DNA of 64,000 bases from Stutzerimonas stutzeri. Its GTDB lineage: Bacteria > Pseudomonadota > Gammaproteobacteria > Pseudomonadales > Pseudomonadaceae. Under the pieces are notes generated by a model. It worked only from the letters and a program-made list of their open reading frames with translations, was not told the DNA's origin and made no database searches. The DNA is taken from the NCBI RefSeq assembly GCF_038561965.1, contig NZ_CP139348.1:1674001-1738000 (forward strand), in the 5' to 3' direction. The position numbers were made by a program, and so were the translations under genes. This document shows positions 38,026 to 47,159 of the stretch, piece by piece; position 1 is the stretch's first letter, and every line of letters starts with the position of its first letter.

Positions 38026-38598
38026 TCAATCTCCTTGCAGGCTTTCCAGAGCCAGGCGCCGTTCCAGCGCCTGTTTCTGCAGGATATGCCGTGCAAGCAG
38101 CTGGCGCTGTGCATCAGTCAACGCTTCGAACTCGGTACCGATGTCGTAGCGCCCGTCGTCCATGGCAGCACAGTAGATGACACGAGCCGCGAGCAGCAGA
38201 CCGAGCCCTTGCGGCAATAGAACCAGCTTGAGCGTAAGTGTTGCGCCTTCAGTCTGTGGCTGGTCGCAGGCGAAGCTGATGCCACCTTCGGAGAGCACCA
38301 CCGGCTGCGGAGCGCCTTGATCCTTCAGTAAGTCCTGCGCCAAGGCCTGACCTAGCAATTCGATTCGTTTGTTCTGCACTTTCAGATAATTAGCCAGGGT
38401 GCGGTTGCTCTCGGCAATCTGGCGCAACAAATGCTGTGCTTCGAAATCGAGTTGGTGCAGTTCGCCGAGCAGGCTGAAAAGCGGCGGCAGGGGCTCGTCG
38501 ACCTCCGTGTGGTCCGGGTTTGCCGGCATGATTTCCAGTGCCACACGATCCTCGATACGGTAGTATTCGCGGCGTTCTTCAGTGTCTTGTGTCGGCAT
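38026..38598 (-). CDS. PilZ-like domain protein
   Basis: A 190-residue cytoplasmic protein. The N-terminus carries the RREYYRIEDRV segment that resembles the RxxxR part of PilZ c-di-GMP receptors. About 80 residues later comes VVLSEGGISFAC, which resembles the second PilZ motif but with a hydrophobic residue where Asp/Asn is usual. Between them is a helical insert (EAQHLLRQIAESNRTLANYL). This resembles the atypical, insert-containing PilZ proteins. c-di-GMP binding cannot be taken for granted. The ATG at 38598 was chosen over an upstream in-frame start that would overlap the divergent lolC. Confidence 0.75.
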   Translation of the reverse strand: MPTQDTEERREYYRIEDRVALEIMPANPDHTEVDEPLPPLFSLLGELHQLDFEAQHLLRQIAESNRTLANYLKVQNKRIELLGQALAQDLLKDQGAPQPVVLSEGGISFACDQPQTEGATLTLKLVLLPQGLGLLLAARVIYCAAMDDGRYDIGTEFEALTDAQRQLLARHILQKQALERRLALESLQGD

Positions 38599-38695
38599 GG
38601 CGGTACCCGGGTAGCAGTAATGGCCAGAGTGTATCAGGCCCCGTGGTTGCGTCAGCGGCATGTTGTTTTTCCCCGCCAGCGAACCCGTCGATTTT

Positions 38696-39943
38696 ATGTT
38701 CAGACCGCTGTCCGTATACATCGGTGCGCGTTACACCCGCGCCAGACGTCGTAGTCTCTTCGTCTCCTTTATTTCTCTGACGTCCATGATCGGCCTGGCG
38801 CTCGGCGTGCTGGTAATGATCGTGGTGCTGTCGGTCATGAACGGCTTCGATCACGAGATGCGCACCCGTGTGCTCGGCATGGTGCCGCACGCGACCATCG
38901 AAAGCCCGACCCCAATCAACGACTGGCAAACACTGGGCGGGCGCCTTGAGGGCCACCCTCAGGTCATCGCCACTGCGCCGTTCATTCAAAGCCAGGGTTT
39001 GCTGACCCATCAGGGACAAGTCACCAAGATTCTGATCAATGCTGTGGATCCGCAGGCCGAACGGCAGGTCTCGATCATCGATCAGTTTTTCCGCGAAGGT
39101 TCGCTGGACGACCTGACCGCCGGTGATTTCGGCATCGTCATCGGCGACAAGGCCGCCGCCAAGCTCGGTGTTGGCGTGGGCGACAAGATCACCTTCGTCG
39201 CGCCCGAGGTTACGGTGACGCCGGCGGGAATGTTCCCGCGCATGAAGCGCTTCACCGTGACCGGCATCTTCCACGTCGGCGCAGGTGAAATCGACGGCTA
39301 CGTTGCGCTCGCGAATATCGCCGACATGGCGCGTCTGCAGCGTTGGCAGCCTGACCAAGTGCAAGGACTGCGTCTGCGTTTCGACGACCTGTTCCAGGCA
39401 CCGCGGATTGCCTGGGAGCTGGCCGGTAAGCTTGGCGACGACTTCTATTCCCGCGACTGGACGCGTACCCACGGCAACCTCTATCAGGCGATCCGCATGG
39501 AAAAAGCCATGATCGGGCTGCTGCTGCTGCTGATCGTCGCGGTCGCCGCGTTCAACATCATTTCGACATTGGTCATGGTAGTGACCGACAAGCGCGGTGA
39601 TATCGCCATCCTCCGCACACTGGGTGCGACGCCACAGCAGATCATGGCGATCTTCATGGTGCAGGGCACGGTGATTGGCGTCGTCGGCACGCTGGTCGGC
39701 GCGCTGCTGGGCATGCTCGTGGCGCTCAATGTCAGTAGCTGGATTGCCGCGCTGGAGCGGCTGATCGGCCACAAGTTTCTCAGCGCTGATGTCTATTTCA
39801 TCGACTACCTGCCATCACAGTTGATGGCTGCCGATGTCATCCAGGTCTGTGTCGCCGCGCTGGTCCTGAGTTTTCTCGCGACTCTTTATCCGGCCTGGCG
39901 TGCTGCACGCACCCAACCGGCCGAGGCGCTACGTTATGAGTGA
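38696..39943 (+). CDS. lolC: Lipoprotein-releasing ABC transporter permease LolC/E (first copy)
   Basis: Inner-membrane permease of 415 residues that extracts outer-membrane lipoproteins and passes them to LolA. One N-terminal helix, a large periplasmic domain (HATIESPTPINDWQ region), then three C-terminal helices of the FtsX type (MIGLLLLLIVAVAAFNIIST, MVQGTVIGVVGTLVG). The start is MFRPLSVYIGARYTRARRR. Its gene overlaps lolD by eight bases. A second paralogue lies after lolD. By order this copy is called lolC. Confidence 0.92.
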   Translation: MFRPLSVYIGARYTRARRRSLFVSFISLTSMIGLALGVLVMIVVLSVMNGFDHEMRTRVLGMVPHATIESPTPINDWQTLGGRLEGHPQVIATAPFIQSQGLLTHQGQVTKILINAVDPQAERQVSIIDQFFREGSLDDLTAGDFGIVIGDKAAAKLGVGVGDKITFVAPEVTVTPAGMFPRMKRFTVTGIFHVGAGEIDGYVALANIADMARLQRWQPDQVQGLRLRFDDLFQAPRIAWELAGKLGDDFYSRDWTRTHGNLYQAIRMEKAMIGLLLLLIVAVAAFNIISTLVMVVTDKRGDIAILRTLGATPQQIMAIFMVQGTVIGVVGTLVGALLGMLVALNVSSWIAALERLIGHKFLSADVYFIDYLPSQLMAADVIQVCVAALVLSFLATLYPAWRAARTQPAEALRYE

Positions 39944-40649
39944 ACAGGTTATGAACGAGCTGTCTTCGCAAAAGCATGCGGTGCTGAGTTGCCGTAATCT
40001 CGGCAAACGCTACGAACAAGGTCCCGAGTCGGTGGAAGTGCTGTCCGGACTTCAGCTGGAGCTATTCCCGGGGCAGCGCGTGGCGATTGTGGGCAGCTCC
40101 GGCTCCGGCAAGAGCACGCTGCTGAATTTGCTAGGTGGCCTGGACACGCCCAGCGAGGGTAGCGTCTGGCTGGCCGGCGAAGAGCTTTCTGCACTCAACG
40201 AGAAGGATCGTGGACTGCTGCGTAACCGGGCGTTGGGCTTCGTCTATCAGTTCCACCACCTGCTGGCCGAATTCACTGCGTTGGAAAACGTCTGCATGCC
40301 GTTGTTGATCGGTCGCACACCGATCCCGGAAGCGCGTCAGAAGGCGGCCGCTTTGTTGACACGGGTCGGGCTCGGTCATCGCCTCGAGCACAAGCCTGCG
40401 GAATTGTCCGGCGGTGAGCGACAGCGCGTGGCCATTGCCCGGGCGCTGGTGAATGAGCCGGCGCTGGTATTGCTCGACGAGCCGACCGGCAACCTTGATC
40501 ACCACACCGCGCAGGGCATTCAGGACTTGATGCTCGAGCTCAGTACCTCTCTGCAAACCGCCTTCCTGGTGGTTACCCATGATCGTCAGCTCGCCGCGCA
40601 GATGGACCAGATCCTGCGGCTGGAAGACGGGCACTTGGTGGCTGAATAA
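39936..40649 (+). CDS. lolD: Lipoprotein-releasing ABC transporter ATPase LolD
   Basis: ATP-binding subunit of the LolCDE complex, 237 residues. Walker A is GSSGSGKSTL, the Q-loop lies in FVYQFHHLL, the signature is LSGGERQR, Walker B is LVLLDEPTGNLD, and the switch His is VVTHD. An ATG 15 bases downstream (MNELSSQKHAVLS) matches some family N-termini better and cannot be excluded. Its TAA stop overlaps the next ATG by one base. Confidence 0.95.
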   Translation: MSEQVMNELSSQKHAVLSCRNLGKRYEQGPESVEVLSGLQLELFPGQRVAIVGSSGSGKSTLLNLLGGLDTPSEGSVWLAGEELSALNEKDRGLLRNRALGFVYQFHHLLAEFTALENVCMPLLIGRTPIPEARQKAAALLTRVGLGHRLEHKPAELSGGERQRVAIARALVNEPALVLLDEPTGNLDHHTAQGIQDLMLELSTSLQTAFLVVTHDRQLAAQMDQILRLEDGHLVAE

Positions 40650-41893
40650 TGTTCAGGCCACTGAGTGTCTTCATTGGCAGCCGCTATACGCGGGCCAAGC
40701 GACGCAACCATTTCATCTCGTTCATCTCCCTGACGTCGTTGATCGGTCTGGCACTGGGCGTGCTGGCGATGATCATGGTGCTGTCTGTGATGAACGGGTT
40801 CCAGCGTGAGATGAGTTCGCGAATCCTCGGCATGGTGCCGCACGCGACCGTTATCGGCGAGCAGCCGCTGGATGACTGGCAGGCCGTCGCGGCGCGCCTG
40901 TCTTCGCATAAGCAGATCGTCGGCATGGCTCCGGTTACCCAGCTCGAAGGCATGCTGTCGTTCAAGGGCAGCATGCAGCCCATTCAGATCAGCGGCATCG
41001 ACCCGCAGGCAGAGTCGCAGGTATCCATCGTCGGTGAACGGCTGGTCGGTGGCAGCCTCGACCAGCTCCAGCCTGGTGAATTCGGCGTCATTATCGGCCT
41101 CATGACGGCGCGGCGTTTCGGACTGAAGCTGGGCGACAAGCTTACGCTGATCGTGCCAGAGGTCAGTTCGACACCGGGAGGCGTGACGCCTCGCATGCAG
41201 CGGCTGAACGTGGTTGGGGTGTTCAAGGTTGGTGCCGATCTGGACGGCAGTCTGGGGATGATCCACCGCGCCGACGCCGCACAGATCCATCGCTGGGCGC
41301 CGGAGCAGGTGCAGGGCGTGCGACTGAAGTTGAGCGACCTGTATCGCGCCCCGGAAGTGGCTGCGCAGGTTGCTGCCACGCTGGGTGAGGGTTATCGCGT
41401 GGAAGACTGGTCGTACACGCAGGGCAGCCTATTCAGCGCGATGAAAATGGAGAAGACCATGATTGGTTTGTTGCTGATGCTGATCGTCGCGGTGGCGGCC
41501 TTCAACATCATCGCGACGCTGATCATGGTGGTCGCCGACAAGCGCGCCGATATCGCGATCCTGCGCACGCTGGGTGCTACGCCGCGGCAGATCATGGCGA
41601 TATTCATGGTGCAGGGCAGCATCATCGGCTTCAGCGGTACCGTTATCGGAGTGATCCTGGGGGTACTGGGGGCGCTGAATGTAAGCGAACTGGTGACTTG
41701 GCTGGAAAAGGTATCCGGGCAACATATCTTCAGTTCGGACGTGTATTTCATCAGCACCCTGCCATCGGAGTTGCGTCTGGAGGATGTCGTGCTGGTGTCG
41801 GTCACGGCATTGGGCCTGAGCTTTCTGGCCACGCTTTATCCAGCCTGGCGCGCCGCTCAGACTCAGCCGGCCGAGGCGCTGCGCTACGAATAA
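40649..41893 (+). CDS. lolE: Lipoprotein-releasing ABC transporter permease LolC/E (second copy)
   Basis: Permease of 414 residues, paralogous along its whole length to the product before lolD: the same MFRPLSVFIGSRYTRAKRR start, the same NGFQREMSSRILGMVPHA segment, and the same C-terminal TLYPAWRAAQTQPAEALRYE. It forms the heteromeric membrane part with LolC. Ends six bases from the convergent DUF2062 gene. Confidence 0.92.
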   Translation: MFRPLSVFIGSRYTRAKRRNHFISFISLTSLIGLALGVLAMIMVLSVMNGFQREMSSRILGMVPHATVIGEQPLDDWQAVAARLSSHKQIVGMAPVTQLEGMLSFKGSMQPIQISGIDPQAESQVSIVGERLVGGSLDQLQPGEFGVIIGLMTARRFGLKLGDKLTLIVPEVSSTPGGVTPRMQRLNVVGVFKVGADLDGSLGMIHRADAAQIHRWAPEQVQGVRLKLSDLYRAPEVAAQVAATLGEGYRVEDWSYTQGSLFSAMKMEKTMIGLLLMLIVAVAAFNIIATLIMVVADKRADIAILRTLGATPRQIMAIFMVQGSIIGFSGTVIGVILGVLGALNVSELVTWLEKVSGQHIFSSDVYFISTLPSELRLEDVVLVSVTALGLSFLATLYPAWRAAQTQPAEALRYE

Positions 41894-41899
41894 TTGGCT

Positions 41900-42415
41900 C
41901 TAGCGGCGGGCGTCCTGCCGGCGCCGCCAGCTACGCCCAACCCACCAGCGCCAATAGGCCTGGGTAAAGGCGTAACCGAGCACCGCCAGTACCGTTCCCG
42001 TAACTAGGGAACCCAGGTACAACGGTTCCCAGTTGTGCTCCAGCATGTGCCGCACCCAAGCCAGGCTAAGTTCGGCGGGCATGCTGTTAGCTGGTGTGTC
42101 GAGCAGCCAGGTGCCAACCTTGTAGTTGCAATAGAACACGGGTGGCATGGTCAGTGGGTTGGTCAGCCAGACCAGACCCACTGCGATCGGCAAGTTAGCC
42201 CTGGACGGCAGTGCGCATAAGGCTGCGGCAAGCATCTGTAGCGGCATCGGTATCATTGCCCAGAACAAACCGATCGCCATGGCGCGCGCTACCGAGTGCC
42301 GATTGAGATGCCAGAGATTGGGATCGTGAATCAGCGCGCCGAGAAAACGCAGCGACTTGTTAGTCTTGATACGATCAGGGTGCGGCATGTAGCGTTTGAA
42401 AAAACGACGCGGCAT
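41900..42415 (-). CDS. DUF2062 domain membrane protein
   Basis: Protein of 171 residues with two or three membrane helices (ARAMAIGLFWAMIPMPLQML; GLVWLTNPLTMPPVFY) and a basic C-terminus (WRWWVGRSWRRRQDARR). The DUF2062 domain occurs alone or fused to other enzymes and is of unknown function. It is the only minus-strand gene within the lol-murB block; its position between lolE and comEC is conserved in pseudomonads. Confidence 0.85.
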   Translation of the reverse strand: MPRRFFKRYMPHPDRIKTNKSLRFLGALIHDPNLWHLNRHSVARAMAIGLFWAMIPMPLQMLAAALCALPSRANLPIAVGLVWLTNPLTMPPVFYCNYKVGTWLLDTPANSMPAELSLAWVRHMLEHNWEPLYLGSLVTGTVLAVLGYAFTQAYWRWWVGRSWRRRQDARR

Positions 42416-42563
42416 GAAGGTTCTCTGGCAGTCAGCAGCCCGGCGATTATGCCTCGAATCGTGGTGCGGCGCTGACAGTAGTTTTGTGACATTACGTCTA
42501 CGCCTGCGACAAATTGACTAGCCGCGAACAGCGGTCCCGGAATGGATTCCAGGAGTCTGAATC

Positions 42564-44795
42564 ATGCGGACATTAATGCTGGCGCTCGCCGCGGGGCTTG
42601 TATTGCCGCGGTTCCTGCCGGTGCTGCCTGCGAGCTGGGCCTGCGCAGCGTTCGCCGCGGTTGGCGTGCTGATGCTCGTGCACAGGAGGTGGGCCGCGCT
42701 GGCCTTGTTTCTTCTTGGCTTGAGCTGGGCCTGTTACCAGAGCCAAAACGCCATGGACGACCGCCTGCCGGCCTCAATGGATGGCCGTACGTTCTGGATA
42801 GAAGGGACGGTGGTCGGCCTGCCTGGCACGATTGGCGATGTAGTGCGCTTCGAACTTGGCGATATCGAGTCGCGCCACGCCGGTTTGCCATCGAGGGTGC
42901 GCCTATCCTGGTATGGCGGGCCGCAGCTCCGGGCCGGCGAGCGCTGGCGGTTGGCGGCGCGACTGAAGCGTCCCCGCGGTCTGGTCAACCCACAATCGTT
43001 CGACTACGAAGCCTGGCTGCTGGCACGCGGTATTGGCGCGACCGGCACTGTCAAGGCCGGGGAGCGTGTGTCGACTTCGGCAGTTGCTGCGGCCGACGGC
43101 TGGCGCGACCGGCTGAGGGCGCGTCTGATGGACGTTTCGGCATTCGATCGGCAGGGCGCAATCGCGGCGCTGGTGGTAGGTGACGATTCCGGCTTGAGCC
43201 GCCGTGATTGGCAGGTACTACAGGACACGGGCACCGTGCACCTGATGGTCATTTCGGGCCAGCACATTGGCATGCTGGCGGGGTTGCTGTACGGGCTGGT
43301 CGCGCTGCTAGCTCGGTTGGGTGTCTGGCCGAGTCGGTGGTCGTGGCTACCTTGCGCGTGCGGACTGGCCTTTGCCGGTGCGCTTTCTTACGGCTGGCTC
43401 GCAGGGTTTGATGTTCCTGTCCGACGCGCCTGCCTCATGGTTGCGGTGGTCCTGCTCTGGCGCTTGCGTTTCCGTCATCTGGGCGTATGGCAGCCGCTGC
43501 TGCTTGCGCTCAATGGTGTTCTGCTGACCGATCCGCTGGTCACTTTGCAACCGGGGTTCTGGCTCTCCTTCGGTGCCGTTGCGGTGCTGGTTTTGGCTTT
43601 CTCCGGACGGCTAGGTCGGTGGGCTTGGTGGAAGACGCTGACGCGGGCGCAATGGGCCGCGACCCTGGGCCTGCTTCCACTATTGATGGCGCTGGGCCTG
43701 CCGGTCAGTGCCAGCGGTCCGTTGGCCAATTTGATCGCCGTTCCCTGGGTGAGTCTGACTGTGCCCGTGGCGCTTCTAGGTACGGTACTTTTAGCCCTAG
43801 GTGGAATCGGCGAAGCGCTGCTTTGGCTGGCCGGCGGCTCCCTCGCGCTGCTATTTGAGCTATTGAGCATCATCGCCGCCTGGCAACCTGCCTGGTTGGT
43901 TGTCGGTTTGCCTTACTGGGCACTGCTGATGGTCGGGTTGGCCGTTTTGCTGTTGCTGATGCCCGCGGGCATCCCGCTGCGCGCGCTGGGGCTGGTACTG
44001 CTGTTGCCCTTGGTGTTCCCGCCACGCACCGAAGTGCCGGAGGGACGAGCACAGGTGCAGGTGCTGGATGTGGGGCAGGGGTTGTCGGTGTTGGTGCGAA
44101 CTCGCGAGCATGCTCTGCTCTATGACGCGGGGCCACGGCAGGGCGATTTCGATACGGGCGAGCGGGTCGTCTTTCCTTCTTTGCGAAGCCTGGGTGTAAG
44201 TCAGCTGGATATGCTGCTGCTTAGCCATGCCGACAATGATCATTCCGGTGGCGCCCAGGCGATCCAGCGCTTGATGCCGGTAGCGAAGATAATCAGCGGA
44301 GAGCCGCAACGGCACGCAGCTGAACTGGGTGCGCTGCCCTGCGACAGTGGATCGGAGTGGCAGTGGGACCATGTGCGCTTCAGCCTCTGGCAATGGCAGG
44401 CGGCACGCGAAAGCAATCAGATGTCATGCGTTCTGTTGGTCGAGGCTAACGGTGAGCGCGTGCTGCTCACGGGCGACATCGATGAGGTAGCGGAGCGGGC
44501 ATTGCTAGGCAGCGGACGGGATGTGCAGGCGCAGTGGCTGCTGCTGCCGCATCATGGCAGTCGCAGCTCTTCGTCGGAGCCGTTCCTGCGGGCAGTAGCG
44601 CCGGACGCGGCGCTTGTCTCGCGCAGTCTCCACAATGCCTTCGGGCATCCTCACCCAAGTGTGAGCGCTCGGCTCGCGGCTCTTGGCATCGATGCTTATG
44701 ACACCGCTTTGCATGGTGCCATTCGGATTGATCTCGGCGACTTCTCGGCCGCCGAGGTGGAGCGCGCGAAACGTCGATTCTGGCGGGAAAAATGA
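42564..44795 (+). CDS. comEC: DNA internalization channel ComEC/Rec2 (comA of P. stutzeri)
   Basis: Inner-membrane channel that carries single-stranded transforming DNA into the cytoplasm, 743 residues. The N-terminal part has membrane helices and a DUF4131-type soluble domain (RVRLSWYGGPQLRAGERWRL). The competence domain follows, with VISGQHIGMLAGLLYGL, and the C-terminal metallo-beta-lactamase-like domain begins at VQVLDVGQGLSVLVRT and has LLSHADNDHSGGA and LLPHHGSRSS. AGGAG precedes the ATG. In P. stutzeri the orthologous gene (comA) followed by exbB is known to be needed for natural transformation. This gene is intact. Confidence 0.95.
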   Translation: MRTLMLALAAGLVLPRFLPVLPASWACAAFAAVGVLMLVHRRWAALALFLLGLSWACYQSQNAMDDRLPASMDGRTFWIEGTVVGLPGTIGDVVRFELGDIESRHAGLPSRVRLSWYGGPQLRAGERWRLAARLKRPRGLVNPQSFDYEAWLLARGIGATGTVKAGERVSTSAVAAADGWRDRLRARLMDVSAFDRQGAIAALVVGDDSGLSRRDWQVLQDTGTVHLMVISGQHIGMLAGLLYGLVALLARLGVWPSRWSWLPCACGLAFAGALSYGWLAGFDVPVRRACLMVAVVLLWRLRFRHLGVWQPLLLALNGVLLTDPLVTLQPGFWLSFGAVAVLVLAFSGRLGRWAWWKTLTRAQWAATLGLLPLLMALGLPVSASGPLANLIAVPWVSLTVPVALLGTVLLALGGIGEALLWLAGGSLALLFELLSIIAAWQPAWLVVGLPYWALLMVGLAVLLLLMPAGIPLRALGLVLLLPLVFPPRTEVPEGRAQVQVLDVGQGLSVLVRTREHALLYDAGPRQGDFDTGERVVFPSLRSLGVSQLDMLLLSHADNDHSGGAQAIQRLMPVAKIISGEPQRHAAELGALPCDSGSEWQWDHVRFSLWQWQAARESNQMSCVLLVEANGERVLLTGDIDEVAERALLGSGRDVQAQWLLLPHHGSRSSSSEPFLRAVAPDAALVSRSLHNAFGHPHPSVSARLAALGIDAYDTALHGAIRIDLGDFSAAEVERAKRRFWREK

Positions 44796-44866
44796 GAACG
44801 GCGGCCGTCGGCGACCCTGCGGCCCTATGCTAGAGTGGCGCCACTTTTTCGAGGGGGATTCATCTC

Positions 44867-45499
44867 GTGTGGGAGCTGGTCAAAGCAGGCGGCTGGATAA
44901 TGCTGCCAATCATCCTGTGTTCCATCGCGGCCGCCGGTATCGTCGCCGAGCGACTGTGGACGCTGCGTCCGAGTCGCGTTACACCACCGCATCTGCTTGG
45001 CCAGGTATGGAAGTGGATCAAGGACAAGAAACTCAGCAATCAGAAACTCAAGGAGCTGCGTGCGGACTCCCCGCTGGGTGAGATCCTGGCAGCCGGCCTC
45101 AGCAACTCCAAACGTGGTCGCGAGATTATGAAGGAATGCATCGAGGAAGCCGCCGCTCGCGTCGTCCACGATCTGGAACGCTACCTCAACGCCCTGGGCA
45201 CCATTGCCGGTATCGCTCCCTTGCTCGGTCTGCTGGGAACCGTACTGGGCATGATCGAGATTTTCAGCGCGTTTATGGGCTCCGGCATGGCCAACGCGCC
45301 GCTGCTCGCCGGTGGCATCGCCAAGGCGCTGATCACGACCGCTGCGGGGCTGATGGTTGGTATTCCCGCGCTGTTCTTCCACCGTTTCCTGCAGCGTCGC
45401 GTTGACGAGCTGGTCGTGGGGATGGAACAGGAGGCGATCAAGCTGGTGGAAGTGGTGCAGGGCGACCGTGACGTCGATCTCGGTGAGGACAAGGCGTGA
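44867..45499 (+). CDS. exbB: MotA/TolQ/ExbB proton channel family protein
   Basis: Inner-membrane protein of 210 residues with three helices: VKAGGWIMLPIILCSIAAAG, GTIAGIAPLLGLLGTVLGMI and ALITTAAGLMVGIPALFFH. These are the ExbB/TolQ pattern of a proton-driven motor with ExbD. It starts with GTG after GAGGGGG. The partner overlaps its stop (GTGA). The location after comEC matches the exbB reported with comA in P. stutzeri transformation; no TonB gene lies nearby. Confidence 0.92.
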   Translation: MWELVKAGGWIMLPIILCSIAAAGIVAERLWTLRPSRVTPPHLLGQVWKWIKDKKLSNQKLKELRADSPLGEILAAGLSNSKRGREIMKECIEEAAARVVHDLERYLNALGTIAGIAPLLGLLGTVLGMIEIFSAFMGSGMANAPLLAGGIAKALITTAAGLMVGIPALFFHRFLQRRVDELVVGMEQEAIKLVEVVQGDRDVDLGEDKA

Positions 45500-45924
45500 A
45501 ATTCCGTCGCAAACCTCGCGAGAACGTGGAGATTGGGCTGGCGCCGCTGATCGACGTGGTGTTCATTCTGCTGTTGTTTTTCGTGGTCACCACCACCTTC
45601 ACTCGTGAAACACAGCTCAAGGTTGACCTCCCGGAAGCGGCGAGTGGTACGCCACCGCAGGATGCCGCGGATCGCCAGCTGGAAGTGCTGATTGATGTGG
45701 CTGGCAATTATTCCCTCAACGGCAAAGCCTTGTTGAAGAATGATCTCAACTCGTTGATGGCGGCCTTGAGCAAAGAATCTGGCGGCGACAACCGGATGCC
45801 GATGATCATCAGCGCCGATGGCAAGACGCCGCACCAGGCGGTCATCACCGCCATGGATGCCGCCGGCAAGCTGGGTTTCGGCCAGCTGCGCATTACCACG
45901 GTCGAGGCACAGGCGTCGCCCTAA
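45496..45924 (+). CDS. exbD: Biopolymer transport protein ExbD/TolR family
   Basis: Protein of 142 residues with one N-terminal helix (LIDVVFILLLFFVVTTTF) whose aspartate is the conserved proton-path residue, and a periplasmic domain ending ITTVEAQ. Partner of the preceding ExbB. It starts with a GTG overlapping the exbB stop and overlaps lpxK by one base. Confidence 0.93.
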   Translation: MKFRRKPRENVEIGLAPLIDVVFILLLFFVVTTTFTRETQLKVDLPEAASGTPPQDAADRQLEVLIDVAGNYSLNGKALLKNDLNSLMAALSKESGGDNRMPMIISADGKTPHQAVITAMDAAGKLGFGQLRITTVEAQASP

Positions 45925-46928
45925 TGTCATTCGTCGACCGCCTGCAACGCGCCTGGTACGAAGGGCATCCGGCGCTGCGCTTGCTGGCTCCGCTGGAGCT
46001 GCTTTATCGCCGCGTGGTCGAGGCCAGGCGGCGGCGTTTCCTCAAAGGCGAAAGCACTGCCTATCGCGCTCCGGTGCCGGTCATTGTGGTGGGCAACATC
46101 ACCGTGGGCGGAACCGGCAAGACGCCATTGATTCTCTGGCTTATCGAGCACTGTCGAATCCGTGGTCTTCGCGTCGGTGTCGTCAGTCGGGGCTACGGTG
46201 CGACTCCCCCATCGTTGCCCTGGCGGGTTCGCTTGGAAGATTCCGCCCAACAGGCGGGCGACGAGCCTCTGTTGATCGTTCAGCGTACCGGTGTCCCGCT
46301 GATGATCGATCCTGATCGATCGCGCGCCGCTCGCCAGTTGCTGGAGACTGAGTCGCTCGATCTGATCCTCTCCGATGATGGCCTGCAACACTACCGTCTG
46401 GCGCGTGACCTCGAACTCGTGCTGATCGATGCTGCGCGTGGGCTGGGCAACCGCCGCTGCCTGCCGGCCGGCCCACTACGGGAGCCAGCGGAACGACTGG
46501 ATACGGTGGATGCGGTTCTGTTCAACGGTGCCGAGGCGGATTCAGCGAACGGCTATGCGTTCAGCCTTCAGCCAGCCGCGCTGGTCGAATTGTGCTCCGG
46601 CGCACACTGGCCCCTCGATCATTTTCCTGTCGGGCAACAGCTGCATGCGGTGGCTGGCATCGGCAACCCGCAGCGTTTCTTCACCACGCTCGAAACGCTA
46701 CACTGGCGGCCGATTCCGCATGCCTTCGCCGATCATGCAGCCTACAGTTCGGAGCAGTTGAAATTCAGCCCCGACTTGCCGCTGGTGATGACTGAAAAGG
46801 ACGCGGTGAAATGCCGGGCTTTCGCCCCGCCAGGCTGGTCGTATTTGCAGGTGCAGGCTGTGCCGTCAGCTGCTTTTGTCACCTGGTTCGACGGCCAGTT
46901 GGCGCGATTGCTGCCCAATCACTCTTAA
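45924..46928 (+). CDS. lpxK: Tetraacyldisaccharide 4'-kinase
   Basis: Lipid A pathway kinase of 334 residues at the inner membrane that phosphorylates the 4' position of the disaccharide precursor to give lipid IVA. The P-loop is GNITVGGTGKTPLILWL. Further family motifs are VVSRGYGA, GDEPLLI, and SDDGLQHYRLARD. It starts at an ATG overlapping the exbD stop by one base. Together with kdsB and murB it makes this an envelope-precursor operon. Confidence 0.96.
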   Translation: MSFVDRLQRAWYEGHPALRLLAPLELLYRRVVEARRRRFLKGESTAYRAPVPVIVVGNITVGGTGKTPLILWLIEHCRIRGLRVGVVSRGYGATPPSLPWRVRLEDSAQQAGDEPLLIVQRTGVPLMIDPDRSRAARQLLETESLDLILSDDGLQHYRLARDLELVLIDAARGLGNRRCLPAGPLREPAERLDTVDAVLFNGAEADSANGYAFSLQPAALVELCSGAHWPLDHFPVGQQLHAVAGIGNPQRFFTTLETLHWRPIPHAFADHAAYSSEQLKFSPDLPLVMTEKDAVKCRAFAPPGWSYLQVQAVPSAAFVTWFDGQLARLLPNHS

Positions 46929-46973
46929 GCCGCTCGCACTGCCATCGCAGTCGAACGCTTCCAAGGACTGCGC

Positions 46974-47159
46974 ATGGATACCAAATTGCTCGACATACTG
47001 GCCTGCCCGCTTTGCAAGGGGCCGCTGAAGCTGACCGATGACAAGTCGGAACTGATCTGCAAGGCCGACGCCCTGGCGTTTCCTGTGCGCGACGGCATCC
47101 CGGTGATGCTCGAGAGCGAGGCCCGCGCCCTGGAAGTGGATGAGCGCCTGGACAAATGA
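46974..47159 (+). CDS. Trm112 family protein (YcaR-like)
   Basis: Small protein of 61 residues: MDTKLLDILACPLCKGPLKL with two cysteines, a third in ELICKADALAF, and the family C-terminus GIPVMLESEARAL. Bacterial members always sit with lpxK/kdsB; the role is unproven, though relatives stabilise methyltransferases. Its TGA overlaps the kdsB ATG. Confidence 0.92.
   Translation: MDTKLLDILACPLCKGPLKLTDDKSELICKADALAFPVRDGIPVMLESEARALEVDERLDK

Noticed and set aside
37718..38029. Upstream extension of the glycerophosphodiesterase by 104 codons
   Set aside because: It overlaps the small exported-protein gene in another frame and has no family similarity; the GTG at 37717 gives the usual GDPD start.
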